DNA of 64,000 bases, from positions 2,232,001 to 2,296,000 of the forward strand of contig NZ_CP141822.1 of the NCBI RefSeq assembly GCF_035621455.1, given 5' to 3'. This document shows, in pieces, positions 1 to 7,617 of the stretch. This stretch comes from Vibrio natriegens NBRC 15636 = ATCC 14048 = DSM 759 (GTDB lineage: Bacteria; Pseudomonadota; Gammaproteobacteria; Enterobacterales; Vibrionaceae). How positions within the stretch are numbered: position 1 is the first letter of the stretch; each line of letters starts with the position of its first letter. Position numbers and translations under genes: made by a program. The notes under the pieces are model-generated. The model made no database searches. It had not been told where the DNA came from and saw only the letters and a list, made by a program, of their open reading frames with translations.

Positions 1-1
1 A

Positions 2-1279
2 CACTCAAATCACTTACCCTGGTTTAACCGAACAGCGGCAAGCCATTCTGACTCAATTGCCATTATTGGTGGTGGCATAGCAAGCGCAGCCCTGGCAAAA
101 ACATTAAGCCGTCGTGGTCAAAACGTCACACTGTATTGTAAAGATGTTCGACCAGCAGAAGGGGCATCGGGTAACCGACAAGGCGCCGTTTATCCACTGC
201 TTAATGGCCCTCACACTGGTGTGTCGCGTGTGTTTGCTCCTGCCTTTCTGTTCGCTCGTCAGTTTATTGAGCAAACGGCGGAAGAAATCAGTTTTGACCA
301 TGAGTGGTGTGGCGTCACCCAATTGATGTGGGATGAAAAGTCCACAGCTAAGTTAGAAAGGATATTAGAAGGCAACTTCACGCCCGAGCTCATTCAGAAA
401 CTTTCAACAGAAGAAACGGCTGAAGCTATTGGCTTGCCTATCGATATGCCTTCAGTGCACTACCCTTTGGGTGGTTGGCTTTGTCCTGCCGAATTAACTC
501 GTGGGCTGATCGCTCAGCTTGAAAAAAATGACAATTTCGAAGCCAAGCTTGAACACAAAATCGACGCGCTCACTTGGAATGAAGAAAGTCAAAGCTGGGT
601 ACTAACATCGAATGGTCAAACCTTTGAACACTCAGCCGTCGTGATTGCCAATGGCCATGAGTTCCAAACGTTGAGCCAAACCGCGGATCTGCCTATGGGA
701 CAAGTCAAAGGTCAGGTAAGCCACGCGCCAGCAACAGAAACGCTTTCTAAGCTGAAATCGGTGCTTTGCTACGATGGCTACATGACGCCTGTTAACCCAA
801 ATAATCAGCAGCTCTGCATTGGCGCAAGTTACGATCGCAGCCATTTGGATTACGAGTTTGATGCCGAAGCGCAACGCGACAATGCTGACAAGCTCGTCAA
901 GTGTGTGCCAAATCAGACATGGACCAACGAGGTCGACATAACAGGAAACTTATCACGCCAAGGCATTCGCTGTGTGAGTCGCGACCACCTGCCATTTATT
1001 GGTAATGTGAGTAATTTTGAGTCAGTTAAAACACAATACGCAAACTTGCAAAACCTGAAGGAAGAGGAAGTTGAAGCAATTCATCAGTTCCCTAACCTAT
1101 TCTGCTTTTTAGGTCTGGGTTCTCGCGGATTGAGCTCTGCACCACTGATGGCTGAACTGCTGGCTTCACAAATTTGTGGCGACCCTCTGCCACTGCCTGT
1201 AGAAGTGTTAGCTGAATTGCATCCAAGTCGGATGTGGGTTCGTAAGCTGCGCAAAGGTAAGGCGATTACTGAACTTTAG
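2..1279 (+). CDS. mnmC: tRNA 5-methylaminomethyl-2-thiouridine biosynthesis bifunctional protein MnmC, C-terminal part
   Basis: This is the FAD-dependent oxidoreductase half of MnmC, which removes the carboxymethyl group from cmnm5(s2)U34 of tRNA; the N-terminal methyltransferase half lies before the window. The frame is open from base 2, so the gene is cut by the window edge rather than broken. About 25 codons in are PWFNR linker residues and then a Rossmann dinucleotide motif (AIIGGGIAS), followed by [12 protein letters not shown], typical of the DAO-like fold. The C-terminus has [11 protein letters not shown] and ends normally. About 425 codons are visible. The yfcL/epmC pair nearby matches the E. 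coli gene neighbourhood. Confidence 0.95.
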   Translation, partial: HSNHLPWFNRTAASHSDSIAIIGGGIASAALAKTLSRRGQNVTLYCKDVRPAEGASGNRQGAVYPLLNGPHTGVSRVFAPAFLFARQFIEQTAEEISFDHEWCGVTQLMWDEKSTAKLERILEGNFTPELIQKLSTEETAEAIGLPIDMPSVHYPLGGWLCPAELTRGLIAQLEKNDNFEAKLEHKIDALTWNEESQSWVLTSNGQTFEHSAVVIANGHEFQTLSQTADLPMGQVKGQVSHAPATETLSKLKSVLCYDGYMTPVNPNNQQLCIGASYDRSHLDYEFDAEAQRDNADKLVKCVPNQTWTNEVDITGNLSRQGIRCVSRDHLPFIGNVSNFESVKTQYANLQNLKEEEVEAIHQFPNLFCFLGLGSRGLSSAPLMAELLASQICGDPLPLPVEVLAELHPSRMWVRKLRKGKAITEL

Positions 1280-1467
1280 TTAAGTTTTGGCAGAAACAAA
1301 AAGCGTGGTCAGGGAGCTTGTAACAACGATGCGTTATTAGAGGCATCCAGACCACACTAAACTCAAAGGAATGACTGTGCTTAGAGATAGGTGGGGGCTC
1401 TTACCATTCACTAAACACGAGTATCATTCCCGAGAAATAATAACTGTGGAAGTAAATCCTGGCTGGG

Positions 1468-1992
1468 TTACGCCAATTGAGCGACTGCTTGTTGTACTTG
1501 CTCAGCGATTTCTGCATTTAGACTTGCACCGGTTTCTACGTCAAAATTCTCGTAGAAGTTTGGCACTGACACAGACGCCTTAACATCTGCACCAAAGAAC
1601 TGAGCAGAACCTGTTGCCGCTGCCAATACGCTTTGTGCGCCACCAGGGCCTGGAGATGTAGCTAGATAAACAACTGGCTTGTTTTGGAATACATTACGTT
1701 CAATACGCGTCGCCCAGTCAAACAAGTTTTTGTACGCTGCAGCGTAAGAACCGTTGTGTTCAGCAAAAGAAACCACGATTGCATCCGCTTGTTCTAGCTC
1801 TCTTAAGAAGGCAATCGCACCCTCTGCCTGGCCGATCTCTTTCTCTGTATCTTCACTAAACATTGGAACTTGATAGTTGTTTAGGTCCAATACATTCACT
1901 TGCGCGCCTTCAACTTGATTGGCTGCGTAAGTAGCAAGTACTTTGTTGATTGATGTTGAGCTGGTAGAAGCAGCAAATGCGACAATTTTCAT
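1468..1992 (-). CDS. NADPH-dependent FMN reductase family protein
   Basis: The 174-residue flavodoxin-like protein starts MKIVAFAASTSSTSINK, the phosphate-binding loop of the NADPH-dependent FMN reductase (YieF/ChrR/azoreductase-like) family. Further on are SFAEHNGSYAAAYKNLFDW, the flavin-binding segment, and TSPGPGGAQ. It probably reduces flavin or quinone substrates in the cytosol; the physiological substrate cannot be read from the sequence. I chose the ATG preceded by an AAGGAT ribosome site; an upstream start would add 22 unlikely residues. It is not part of the E. coli-like cluster around it and seems to be a Vibrio-type insertion between mnmC (convergent) and yfcL. Confidence 0.85.
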   Translation of the reverse strand: MKIVAFAASTSSTSINKVLATYAANQVEGAQVNVLDLNNYQVPMFSEDTEKEIGQAEGAIAFLRELEQADAIVVSFAEHNGSYAAAYKNLFDWATRIERNVFQNKPVVYLATSPGPGGAQSVLAAATGSAQFFGADVKASVSVPNFYENFDVETGASLNAEIAEQVQQAVAQLA

Positions 1993-2084
1993 GGTTGTAT
2001 CCTTTTGTTCACTCTTTATGCCATCAGAATAAAAGTTAAACAGTTTGCCAACAACCACAAAAATTTTACGGAGAGATTCAAATT

Positions 2085-2122
2085 TTTCGAAATAGTACGT
2101 AGGCCTACTTCGAAACTATTAG
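2085..2122. promoter_or_regulatory. Nested dyad upstream of the FMN reductase
   Basis: A 10-bp perfect palindrome GTAGGCCTAC (2099-2108) sits inside a wider AATAGT / ACTATT pair (2091-2096, 2115-2120). It lies between the yfcL stop and the reductase start, about 100 bp ahead of the reductase ATG. It could be a repressor operator or the weak end of the epmC-yfcL transcript. There is no T-run, so a terminator is less likely. Confidence 0.3.
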
Positions 2123-2139
2123 AAATGGGGTAGGAATAA

Positions 2140-2403
2140 TTAAGCTTGAGCCTGTAGCTCTTGCCATAGATCGCTAACAATAATGCGATCGGATGGACTT
2201 AGCTCTGTACGAGCTTCATCTAAACTGTTGGCGATGCGAGCTTTCAGCTCTTCAATATCATTGATGCCTTCGTCTTCACACGATGCAGCAGATAAAGAGA
2301 TGTGACCACGCAGATAACCACCAGCAAACAGCTCGTCATCTGATGCTGTTTCAATTCGAGCATCAATCAGTTCCAGTAGTTTTTCTTCAAATTCAATAAT
2401 CAT
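2140..2403 (-). CDS. yfcL: YfcL family protein
   Basis: A small acidic 87-residue protein beginning MIIEFEEKLLELIDARIE, with a conserved AGGYLRGHISL segment in the middle. It matches the length and composition of the uncharacterised YfcL family. No signal peptide or membrane segment is visible. It lies 15 bp behind epmC in the same direction, so the two are almost certainly cotranscribed, as in E. coli. Its function is unknown. Confidence 0.85.
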   Translation of the reverse strand: MIIEFEEKLLELIDARIETASDDELFAGGYLRGHISLSAASCEDEGINDIEELKARIANSLDEARTELSPSDRIIVSDLWQELQAQA

Positions 2404-2418
2404 GGAGTATCTCTGAGG

Positions 2419-2952
2419 TTATTTAACGATAAAGTCAGACGCTTCCAGCGGCTTAGTTTGGTAAAAAGAGCGTAGCGCTTCAGACAGCATTTTCACTCGT
2501 TGCGGCAATCCCGTCTCCAGAATACCTAACACTTCGTTATGCACTTTACGCATAAAACCAAGCCTATCTGGTTCAAAATCGCCGTGTAGATTGTCACAAC
2601 TGACAGTAAAAGGGAAGCCAGCACTTTTAGACAGTATCCACTCGTATGCCTGAGGGCGAACTTCTACTTTCTCAAACTCAGCCTGAACCTCAGCCGTTCG
2701 GCCATCCGGCTCGTACCAATAACCAAAATCCTCCAACAAACGACGCTCAGGGCCAGCTACACACCAATGCGAGATTTCATGAAGTGCAGACGCATAGAAA
2801 CCACGAGCAAAAATAATCCGGTGGTGAGGTTGCTCTTCATCAGCAGGAAGGTAGATAGGTTCATCTCCACCCAGCTCTAGTTTCGTGTTAAAAGGTTCTA
2901 GAAATGTGTCGTTAAATAGGGTGATAAGGTCTTGATAGTCGTGGGTCATCAT
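2419..2952 (-). CDS. epmC: Elongation factor P hydroxylase EpmC
   Basis: EpmC (YfcM) hydroxylates the beta-lysylated lysine of elongation factor P, the last step of the EpmA/EpmB/EpmC modification that helps ribosomes pass polyproline stretches. The 177-residue protein has the expected metal-binding HEISHW motif at residues 58-63, followed by CVAGPERRLLEDFGYWYEPDGR, characteristic of the family. Two adjacent ATG codons compete as start; the first is used here and the choice changes one residue. It heads the epmC-yfcL unit. Confidence 0.93.
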   Translation of the reverse strand: MMTHDYQDLITLFNDTFLEPFNTKLELGGDEPIYLPADEEQPHHRIIFARGFYASALHEISHWCVAGPERRLLEDFGYWYEPDGRTAEVQAEFEKVEVRPQAYEWILSKSAGFPFTVSCDNLHGDFEPDRLGFMRKVHNEVLGILETGLPQRVKMLSEALRSFYQTKPLEASDFIVK

Positions 2953-3212
2953 CGATTCTGTATTTTATACGGACTTACGCTGCGCATTGTCGCTGTTTTT
3001 ATCCAGCTCGTAAAGCCACACAACAGGTTTGGTTATTAGCTGGATTAATCTGAAACCTTACTTCTCGATACAATTTCTCATTCGTCACAGATCACATTTC
3101 CCACTACACTCTCGCAATATTTTATGCTCTCAGATGAGTAGAGCGTATTGATAGGTTTGAGGCACTTTCCCATCGCTTCAAGCCTGGTTGTATTTGATGT
3201 TGAGTGTCCCTT

Positions 3213-3836
3213 ATGCTGCTAAGTGTGTTGTATGTCATTGGTATCACGGCTGAAGCCATGACTGGTGCGTTAAGTGCCGGACGAAGAAAAATGGACTGGT
3301 TTGGAGTTATGTTGGTCGCGAGTGCCACTGCCATCGGTGGCGGCACCGTCCGTGATATCTTATTAGGGCACTATCCGCTCGGCTGGGTAAAAAACCCGGA
3401 GTTTCTCGCCATCACTTGCCTTGCTGGGATTTTAACAACAGGGCTAGCGAAATGGGTGATCAAATTAAAAGGTCTGTTTATTCGTCTCGATGCGCTAGGC
3501 TTGATCGTCTTTAGTATCATCGGCACTAAAATCGCACTGGATATGGGGCTGCACCCTGGTATCTGTATGGTGTCTGCATTAGTGACTGGTGTATTTGGCG
3601 GACTACTTCGTGATCTGATTTGTCGTCAGACTCCATTAGTACTGCATGAAGAGCTCTACGCATCCGTAGCCTTAATCGCTTCTGGGCTGTACTTAGCATT
3701 ATTAGAATTTAATGTGCCGGACGTCACGGCCACTATCGTAACGCTGGTGGTTGGCTATGTGTTACGTATGGCAGCGGTTCGATTTAAATGGCGTTTGCCA
3801 TCTTTCCATTTGGAAACCGAAAGCTCACTTCATTAA
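3213..3836 (+). CDS. Trimeric intracellular cation channel (TRIC/UPF0126) family membrane protein
   Basis: An inner-membrane protein of about 207 residues with some seven hydrophobic segments. It shows the internal duplication of the family: AIGGGTVRDILLG in the first half and GVFGGLLRDLIC in the second. Bacterial members of this family (YadS, YicG) form trimeric cation channels; the ion and role here are unknown. The ATG giving MLLSVLYVIG is preferred; an in-frame GTG nine bases upstream is possible, and neither has a strong ribosome site. It faces a clear terminator shared with aroC. Confidence 0.85.
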   Translation: MLLSVLYVIGITAEAMTGALSAGRRKMDWFGVMLVASATAIGGGTVRDILLGHYPLGWVKNPEFLAITCLAGILTTGLAKWVIKLKGLFIRLDALGLIVFSIIGTKIALDMGLHPGICMVSALVTGVFGGLLRDLICRQTPLVLHEELYASVALIASGLYLALLEFNVPDVTATIVTLVVGYVLRMAAVRFKWRLPSFHLETESSLH

Positions 3837-3850
3837 ACATGCAAAACAAA

Positions 3851-3877
3851 AAAAGGTTGCCAATAAGGCAACCTTTT
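3851..3877. terminator. Bidirectional terminator, TRIC channel gene / aroC
   Basis: An 11-bp stem, AAAAGGTTGCC with GGCAACCTTTT, closes a 5-base loop. A-runs and T-runs on both sides serve the converging channel gene and aroC. Confidence 0.9.
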
Positions 3878-3895
3878 TTGTATTCAAAACAATGG

Positions 3896-4981
3896 TTAAA
3901 TCTTTGGCGTCTCTGTCGTCACACCAAAGTTCTGACCACGGTGACGAAGCAAGTGATCCATCACAACAATCGCCAGCATTGCTTCAGCAATAGGTACCGC
4001 GCGGATACCAACACATGGGTCATGACGACCTTTAGTGATCAGCTGAGTTGGCTCACCTTCTTTGGTGATCGTGTCACCCGGAACCGTGATGCTTGAGGTT
4101 GGCTTAAGCGCAATATTTGCCACAATATCCTGGCCAGTAGAAATACCACCAAGAATACCGCCAGCATGGTTACTGCCAAAACCTTGTGGAGAAAGCGTAT
4201 CACGGTGCTGGCTTCCGCGTTGGTTCACAACATCAAAACCATCACCCACTTCAACACCTTTCACCGCGTTAATGCTCATCAGCGCATGCGCAATATCTGC
4301 ATCTAAACGATCAAAGACTGGCTCACCAAGACCGACAGGCACATTGGTTGCGACAACCTGAATCTTCGCACCAATTGAGTCGCCTTCTTTTTTCAGGTCA
4401 CGGATAAGCTGGTCAAACGCTTCAACTTTATCAACATCCGGACAGAAGAACGCGTTGTTTTCGATTTCATCCCAATCCACTTTGTCGATAGACACATCAC
4501 CCATTTGTGATAGGTAAGCGCGGATTTCTACGCCGAATTCGTCCTTCAGGTATTTTTTCGCAATCGCACCTGCCGCAACACGCATTGCCGTTTCACGAGC
4601 TGACGAACGGCCGCCACCACGATAATCACGAATGCCGTATTTTTGATGGTAAGTGTAATCTGCGTGCCCTGGACGGAATTTATCTTTGATCTCAGAATAA
4701 TCTTTCGAGCGTTGATCGGTGTTCTCAATCAACAGACCGATTGATGTACCCGTTGTTTTACCCTCGAACACACCTGAAAGAATTTTAACTTCATCCGGCT
4801 CACGACGCTGTGTAGTGTAACGTGATGTGCCAGGACGACGACGGTCCAGATCGACTTGCAGATCTGCTTCTGTAATTTCTAACCCCGGCGGGCACCCGTC
4901 TACGATACATCCCAGTGCGATACCGTGACTTTCCCCGAATGTCGTCACTCGGAAATGTTGTCCGATACTGTTTCCTGCCAT
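3896..4981 (-). CDS. aroC: Chorismate synthase
   Basis: Chorismate synthase converts 5-enolpyruvylshikimate 3-phosphate to chorismate, using reduced FMN, at the end of the shikimate pathway. The 361-residue length is standard. Family motifs are present: GESHG at residues 16-20, [17 protein letters not shown] near residue 48, [24 protein letters not shown] and [10 protein letters not shown]. The gene lies downstream of prmB on the same strand, but a terminator between them suggests its own promoter. Confidence 0.98.
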   Translation of the reverse strand: MAGNSIGQHFRVTTFGESHGIALGCIVDGCPPGLEITEADLQVDLDRRRPGTSRYTTQRREPDEVKILSGVFEGKTTGTSIGLLIENTDQRSKDYSEIKDKFRPGHADYTYHQKYGIRDYRGGGRSSARETAMRVAAGAIAKKYLKDEFGVEIRAYLSQMGDVSIDKVDWDEIENNAFFCPDVDKVEAFDQLIRDLKKEGDSIGAKIQVVATNVPVGLGEPVFDRLDADIAHALMSINAVKGVEVGDGFDVVNQRGSQHRDTLSPQGFGSNHAGGILGGISTGQDIVANIALKPTSSITVPGDTITKEGEPTQLITKGRHDPCVGIRAVPIAEAMLAIVVMDHLLRHRGQNFGVTTETPKI

Positions 4982-5123
4982 TACTTCCTCAAGTTATTGT
5001 CGCCACGCCTTCTCAAATCGAGGCGCAACTGCTTATCAATTCTTCGTGGATTCATAGTGGCTCTATTACGTTTTGATGTAAAGAGTAAATATTCACTTAA
5101 TCTTGATGAATTCCGCATAAAAA

Positions 5124-5148
5124 AACACCGAGCACTAGGCTCGGTGTT
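5124..5148 (-). terminator. Rho-independent terminator after prmB
   Basis: A 10-bp perfect stem, AACACCGAGC with GCTCGGTGTT, has a 5-base loop. On the minus strand it is followed by a run of seven T. It separates prmB from aroC. Confidence 0.88.
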
Positions 5149-5171
5149 GTAGAAAATGATGGGTATGGCTA

Positions 5172-6104
5172 TTAGTCTTTGTACAGTTTGAACTCTTCTG
5201 CACATTCCACTAGTTGATCACGAGTCAGCATGAATACACCGTGGCCGCCATTTTCAAATTCAATCCAGGTAAATGGAATCTGTGGGTATTGATCCATCAT
5301 ATGAATCATAGAGTTACCCACTTCACAAATCAGGATACCGTTGTCTGTCAGATAATCCGGTGCATTAGCCAAAATACGACGAACCAGTTTCAGACCATCC
5401 GTACCCGCAGCCAGGCCAAGCTCTGGCTCATGCGTGAACTCGTCTGGCAGGCTGTTCATGTCTTCTTCGTCTACGTACGGTGGATTTGACACGATAAGGT
5501 TGTATTTCTCTTTTGGTAAGTCACGGAACAAATCCGAACGCATTGGGAATACTTGCTGTTCCATGCCGTGATCCTGAACGTTTTGCTCAGCCACTTGCAG
5601 TGCATCCGTCGAGATATCGATAGCATCAACTTCTGCTTCTGGGAATGCGTGCGCACAAGCAATCGCAATACAGCCACTACCCGTACACATATCCATGATA
5701 CGAACTGGCTCTTCCACTAACCAAGGTTGGAATTCTGCTTGGATCAGTTCACCAATTGGGGAACGCGGCACAAGTACACGTTCATCCACGAAGAACTCAA
5801 GACCGCAGAACCACGCTTTGTTAGTCAGGTATGCGGTAGGTGTGCGATCGTTGATGCGTTTTACTACACGCTCAACAATACGCATGCGCTCGCTGGTTGT
5901 CAGGCGAGAGCTCAATACGTGTGGAGGCACATCGATCGGCAAGTATAACGTTGGCAGGATAAGCTGCACGGCTTCATCCCACGCGTTATCAGTACCGTGA
6001 CCGTAAAACAGGTTCGCAGCATTAAAGCGGCTGACCGTCCAACGAATCATATCTTGAAGGGTATGTAGCTCAGATACCGCTTCTTCTACAAAAATCTTAT
6101 CCAA
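5172..6104 (-). CDS. prmB: 50S ribosomal protein L3 N(5)-glutamine methyltransferase PrmB
   Basis: PrmB methylates a glutamine of ribosomal protein L3 using S-adenosylmethionine. The 310-residue protein has the HemK-like layout: the SAM-binding [10 protein letters not shown] at residues 138-147 and the catalytic NPPY at 207-210. The start is TTG: the only good ribosome site (GGAGG) lies 5 bases before it, and translation from there gives [19 protein letters not shown]. The start lies 62 bp from the divergent smrB, so both promoters must overlap in that gap. Confidence 0.95.
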   Translation of the reverse strand: MDKIFVEEAVSELHTLQDMIRWTVSRFNAANLFYGHGTDNAWDEAVQLILPTLYLPIDVPPHVLSSRLTTSERMRIVERVVKRINDRTPTAYLTNKAWFCGLEFFVDERVLVPRSPIGELIQAEFQPWLVEEPVRIMDMCTGSGCIAIACAHAFPEAEVDAIDISTDALQVAEQNVQDHGMEQQVFPMRSDLFRDLPKEKYNLIVSNPPYVDEEDMNSLPDEFTHEPELGLAAGTDGLKLVRRILANAPDYLTDNGILICEVGNSMIHMMDQYPQIPFTWIEFENGGHGVFMLTRDQLVECAEEFKLYKD

Positions 6105-6166
6105 AATTGCCTCCGAAAAGCGCTACAATACTGCTAATAAAATTTATTAATGAATTTGTTTACCTA

Positions 6167-6697
6167 ATGAGCAAAAAAGACACCGAACACGATGACGATT
6201 TCGCCTTGTTTCAGGAAGCAGTACAGGGCGTAAAAAAGTTGCGACAGGATACCATAATCCAGCAACCAAAAAAAAATACTAAGCAAAAAGAAATCAAACG
6301 CTCAAACCGTGAAGCGAGTGATTCAGAATTTTACTTTTCTGATGAGTTTGTCCCTCTTCTCAATGAAGAAGGGCCGACTCGCTATGCACGTGACGACGTT
6401 TCCACCTATGAGGTAAAACGTCTGCGTCGCGGTGTTTATGTGCCCGACGTGTTCCTCGACATGCATGGTATGACTCAGCAGGAAGCAAAGCGCGAATTAG
6501 GCGCGATGATCGCGTACTGCGTAAAGAACGAAATTCACTGTGCTTGCGTTCAGCACGGGATTGGCAAGCATATCCTCAAACAAAAATCGCCACTGTGGCT
6601 GGCTCAACACCCTGATGTGATGGCCTTTCACCAAGCGCCTTTAGAGTTTGGGGGTGACGGTGCGCTGCTCGTCCTTCTCTCGATTCCAGAGAAGTAA
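6167..6697 (+). CDS. smrB: Ribosome rescue endonuclease SmrB
   Basis: SmrB (YfcN) cleaves mRNA between collided ribosomes so that they can be rescued. The 176-residue protein has a long basic N-terminal arm rich in Lys and Gln (residues 20-50), then the Smr domain with DMHG at 98-101 (the DxH motif) and HGIGKH at 130-135. I place the start at MSKKDTEHDDDFALF; the 20 codons that could precede it overlap the prmB start and look non-coding. Divergent from prmB. Confidence 0.94.
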   Translation: MSKKDTEHDDDFALFQEAVQGVKKLRQDTIIQQPKKNTKQKEIKRSNREASDSEFYFSDEFVPLLNEEGPTRYARDDVSTYEVKRLRRGVYVPDVFLDMHGMTQQEAKRELGAMIAYCVKNEIHCACVQHGIGKHILKQKSPLWLAQHPDVMAFHQAPLEFGGDGALLVLLSIPEK

Positions 6698-6733
6698 AAA
6701 TTCGTTCAATAACAATCTGTTTTCCATAACAAT

Positions 6734-6756
6734 AAAGGCAGGATATTCCTGCCTTT
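6734..6756. terminator. Terminator between smrB and sixA
   Basis: A 10-bp stem, AAAGGCAGGA with TCCTGCCTTT, has a 3-base loop. The T-run is better for smrB on the plus strand, but the element can serve the converging sixA as well. Confidence 0.8.
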
Positions 6757-6777
6757 TGATTAAATTTGGTTCAACGC

Positions 6778-7242
6778 TTATGGCGTGATATGCCACAACA
6801 CCTCACCCTGCTGGGTTTGAGGATCGTATTCGACACAAACCAATCCAGATGTCGGGAACATTGGTGGAGCCATGTCTCTCACAAACTCTGCCGTTAAATA
6901 TCCGACTAGCGGTAAATGCGAAACAAACAGCAACGACTCAAGCTTTTCAACTTCAATGAGGGCATTAGCATAGTCGTACACGCATTCAGATTGTCCGTAA
7001 GGCGTGATATCTTCAAACGTTTCAATACTTTGGGCCGAAAAGTGTTCGCTGACTTCTTGCCAGGTTTGTTGAGCACGGATGTACGGGCTCACGAGTACTT
7101 TGTCGAATTGAGCACAACCTTGTTCTTTGCACGCTCGGGCGACAGCTTGTGACTCATCTCTGCCTCTTTGGGTCAGTTGCCTAGCTGCGTCAGAATCCGC
7201 AAAGTGTTCGGCTTCGCCATGACGCATAATGAATATTTTCAT
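6778..7242 (-). CDS. sixA: Phosphohistidine phosphatase SixA
   Basis: SixA is a small histidine phosphatase that dephosphorylates phosphohistidine proteins (in E. coli, ArcB and NPr of the nitrogen PTS). The 154-residue protein starts MKIFIMRHGEAEHF, with catalytic RHG at residues 7-9; the second histidine is in VSHLPLVG at about 109. Length and motifs are normal. In E. coli it also sits between smrB and fadJ, so synteny supports the call. Confidence 0.94.
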   Translation of the reverse strand: MKIFIMRHGEAEHFADSDAARQLTQRGRDESQAVARACKEQGCAQFDKVLVSPYIRAQQTWQEVSEHFSAQSIETFEDITPYGQSECVYDYANALIEVEKLESLLFVSHLPLVGYLTAEFVRDMAPPMFPTSGLVCVEYDPQTQQGEVLWHITP

Positions 7243-7617
7243 GTTATTTCCTATGGATAGCTAACGCTACCAAAAGGTTGACTGCTATCTTTATAAGATA
7301 TTCGGGGCTAATTTTAATAATGTCGAAACATAAATACTGATATAATTGTCTGTTCATTATACCAATTAGCTTGCCAAAGATAGCGACTTTCTTAACAATC
7401 TATTAAAAAAGAATATACTCAGTTCATCACCGCTTTGGCTATGCCATGAACTCAGTGCATTCCTTCAAACAGCCCTACCCATACGCAAAAGCGATGGGCC
7501 TATGCAGTAGTCTTACGAAAAACAAAAACGCAGGGAGCAGTATTTGTCGACGCGCAACATTTGCGCTGCCCCACTCAGGGTTCATAATTACTGTAATGCG
7601 AAATCTGGAGACGCATC
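7243..7617. other. 375-bp intergenic region, sixA to the insulinase gene
   Basis: It contains the divergent sixA and insulinase promoters. No credible gene is present; a 62-codon frame across it runs into the insulinase start and has no family look. TATACCAATT at about 7359 resembles the end of the palindromic repeat at 61.5 kb but is too short to call. A small hairpin, GCGCAA/TTGCGC, occurs near 7550. Confidence 0.6.
7392..7419 (+). promoter_or_regulatory. Candidate sigma-70 promoter for the insulinase gene
   Basis: TTAACA, 16 bp, TATACT. It would give a leader of about 190 nt before the GTG start. Confidence 0.45.

Noticed and set aside
1371..1583. 70-codon plus-strand frame between mnmC and the FMN reductase
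   Set aside because: More than half is antisense to the FMN reductase and there is no start signal.
7359..7368. Further copy of the palindromic repeat upstream of the insulinase
   Set aside because: Only TATACCAATT matches; ten AT-rich bases are not enough.
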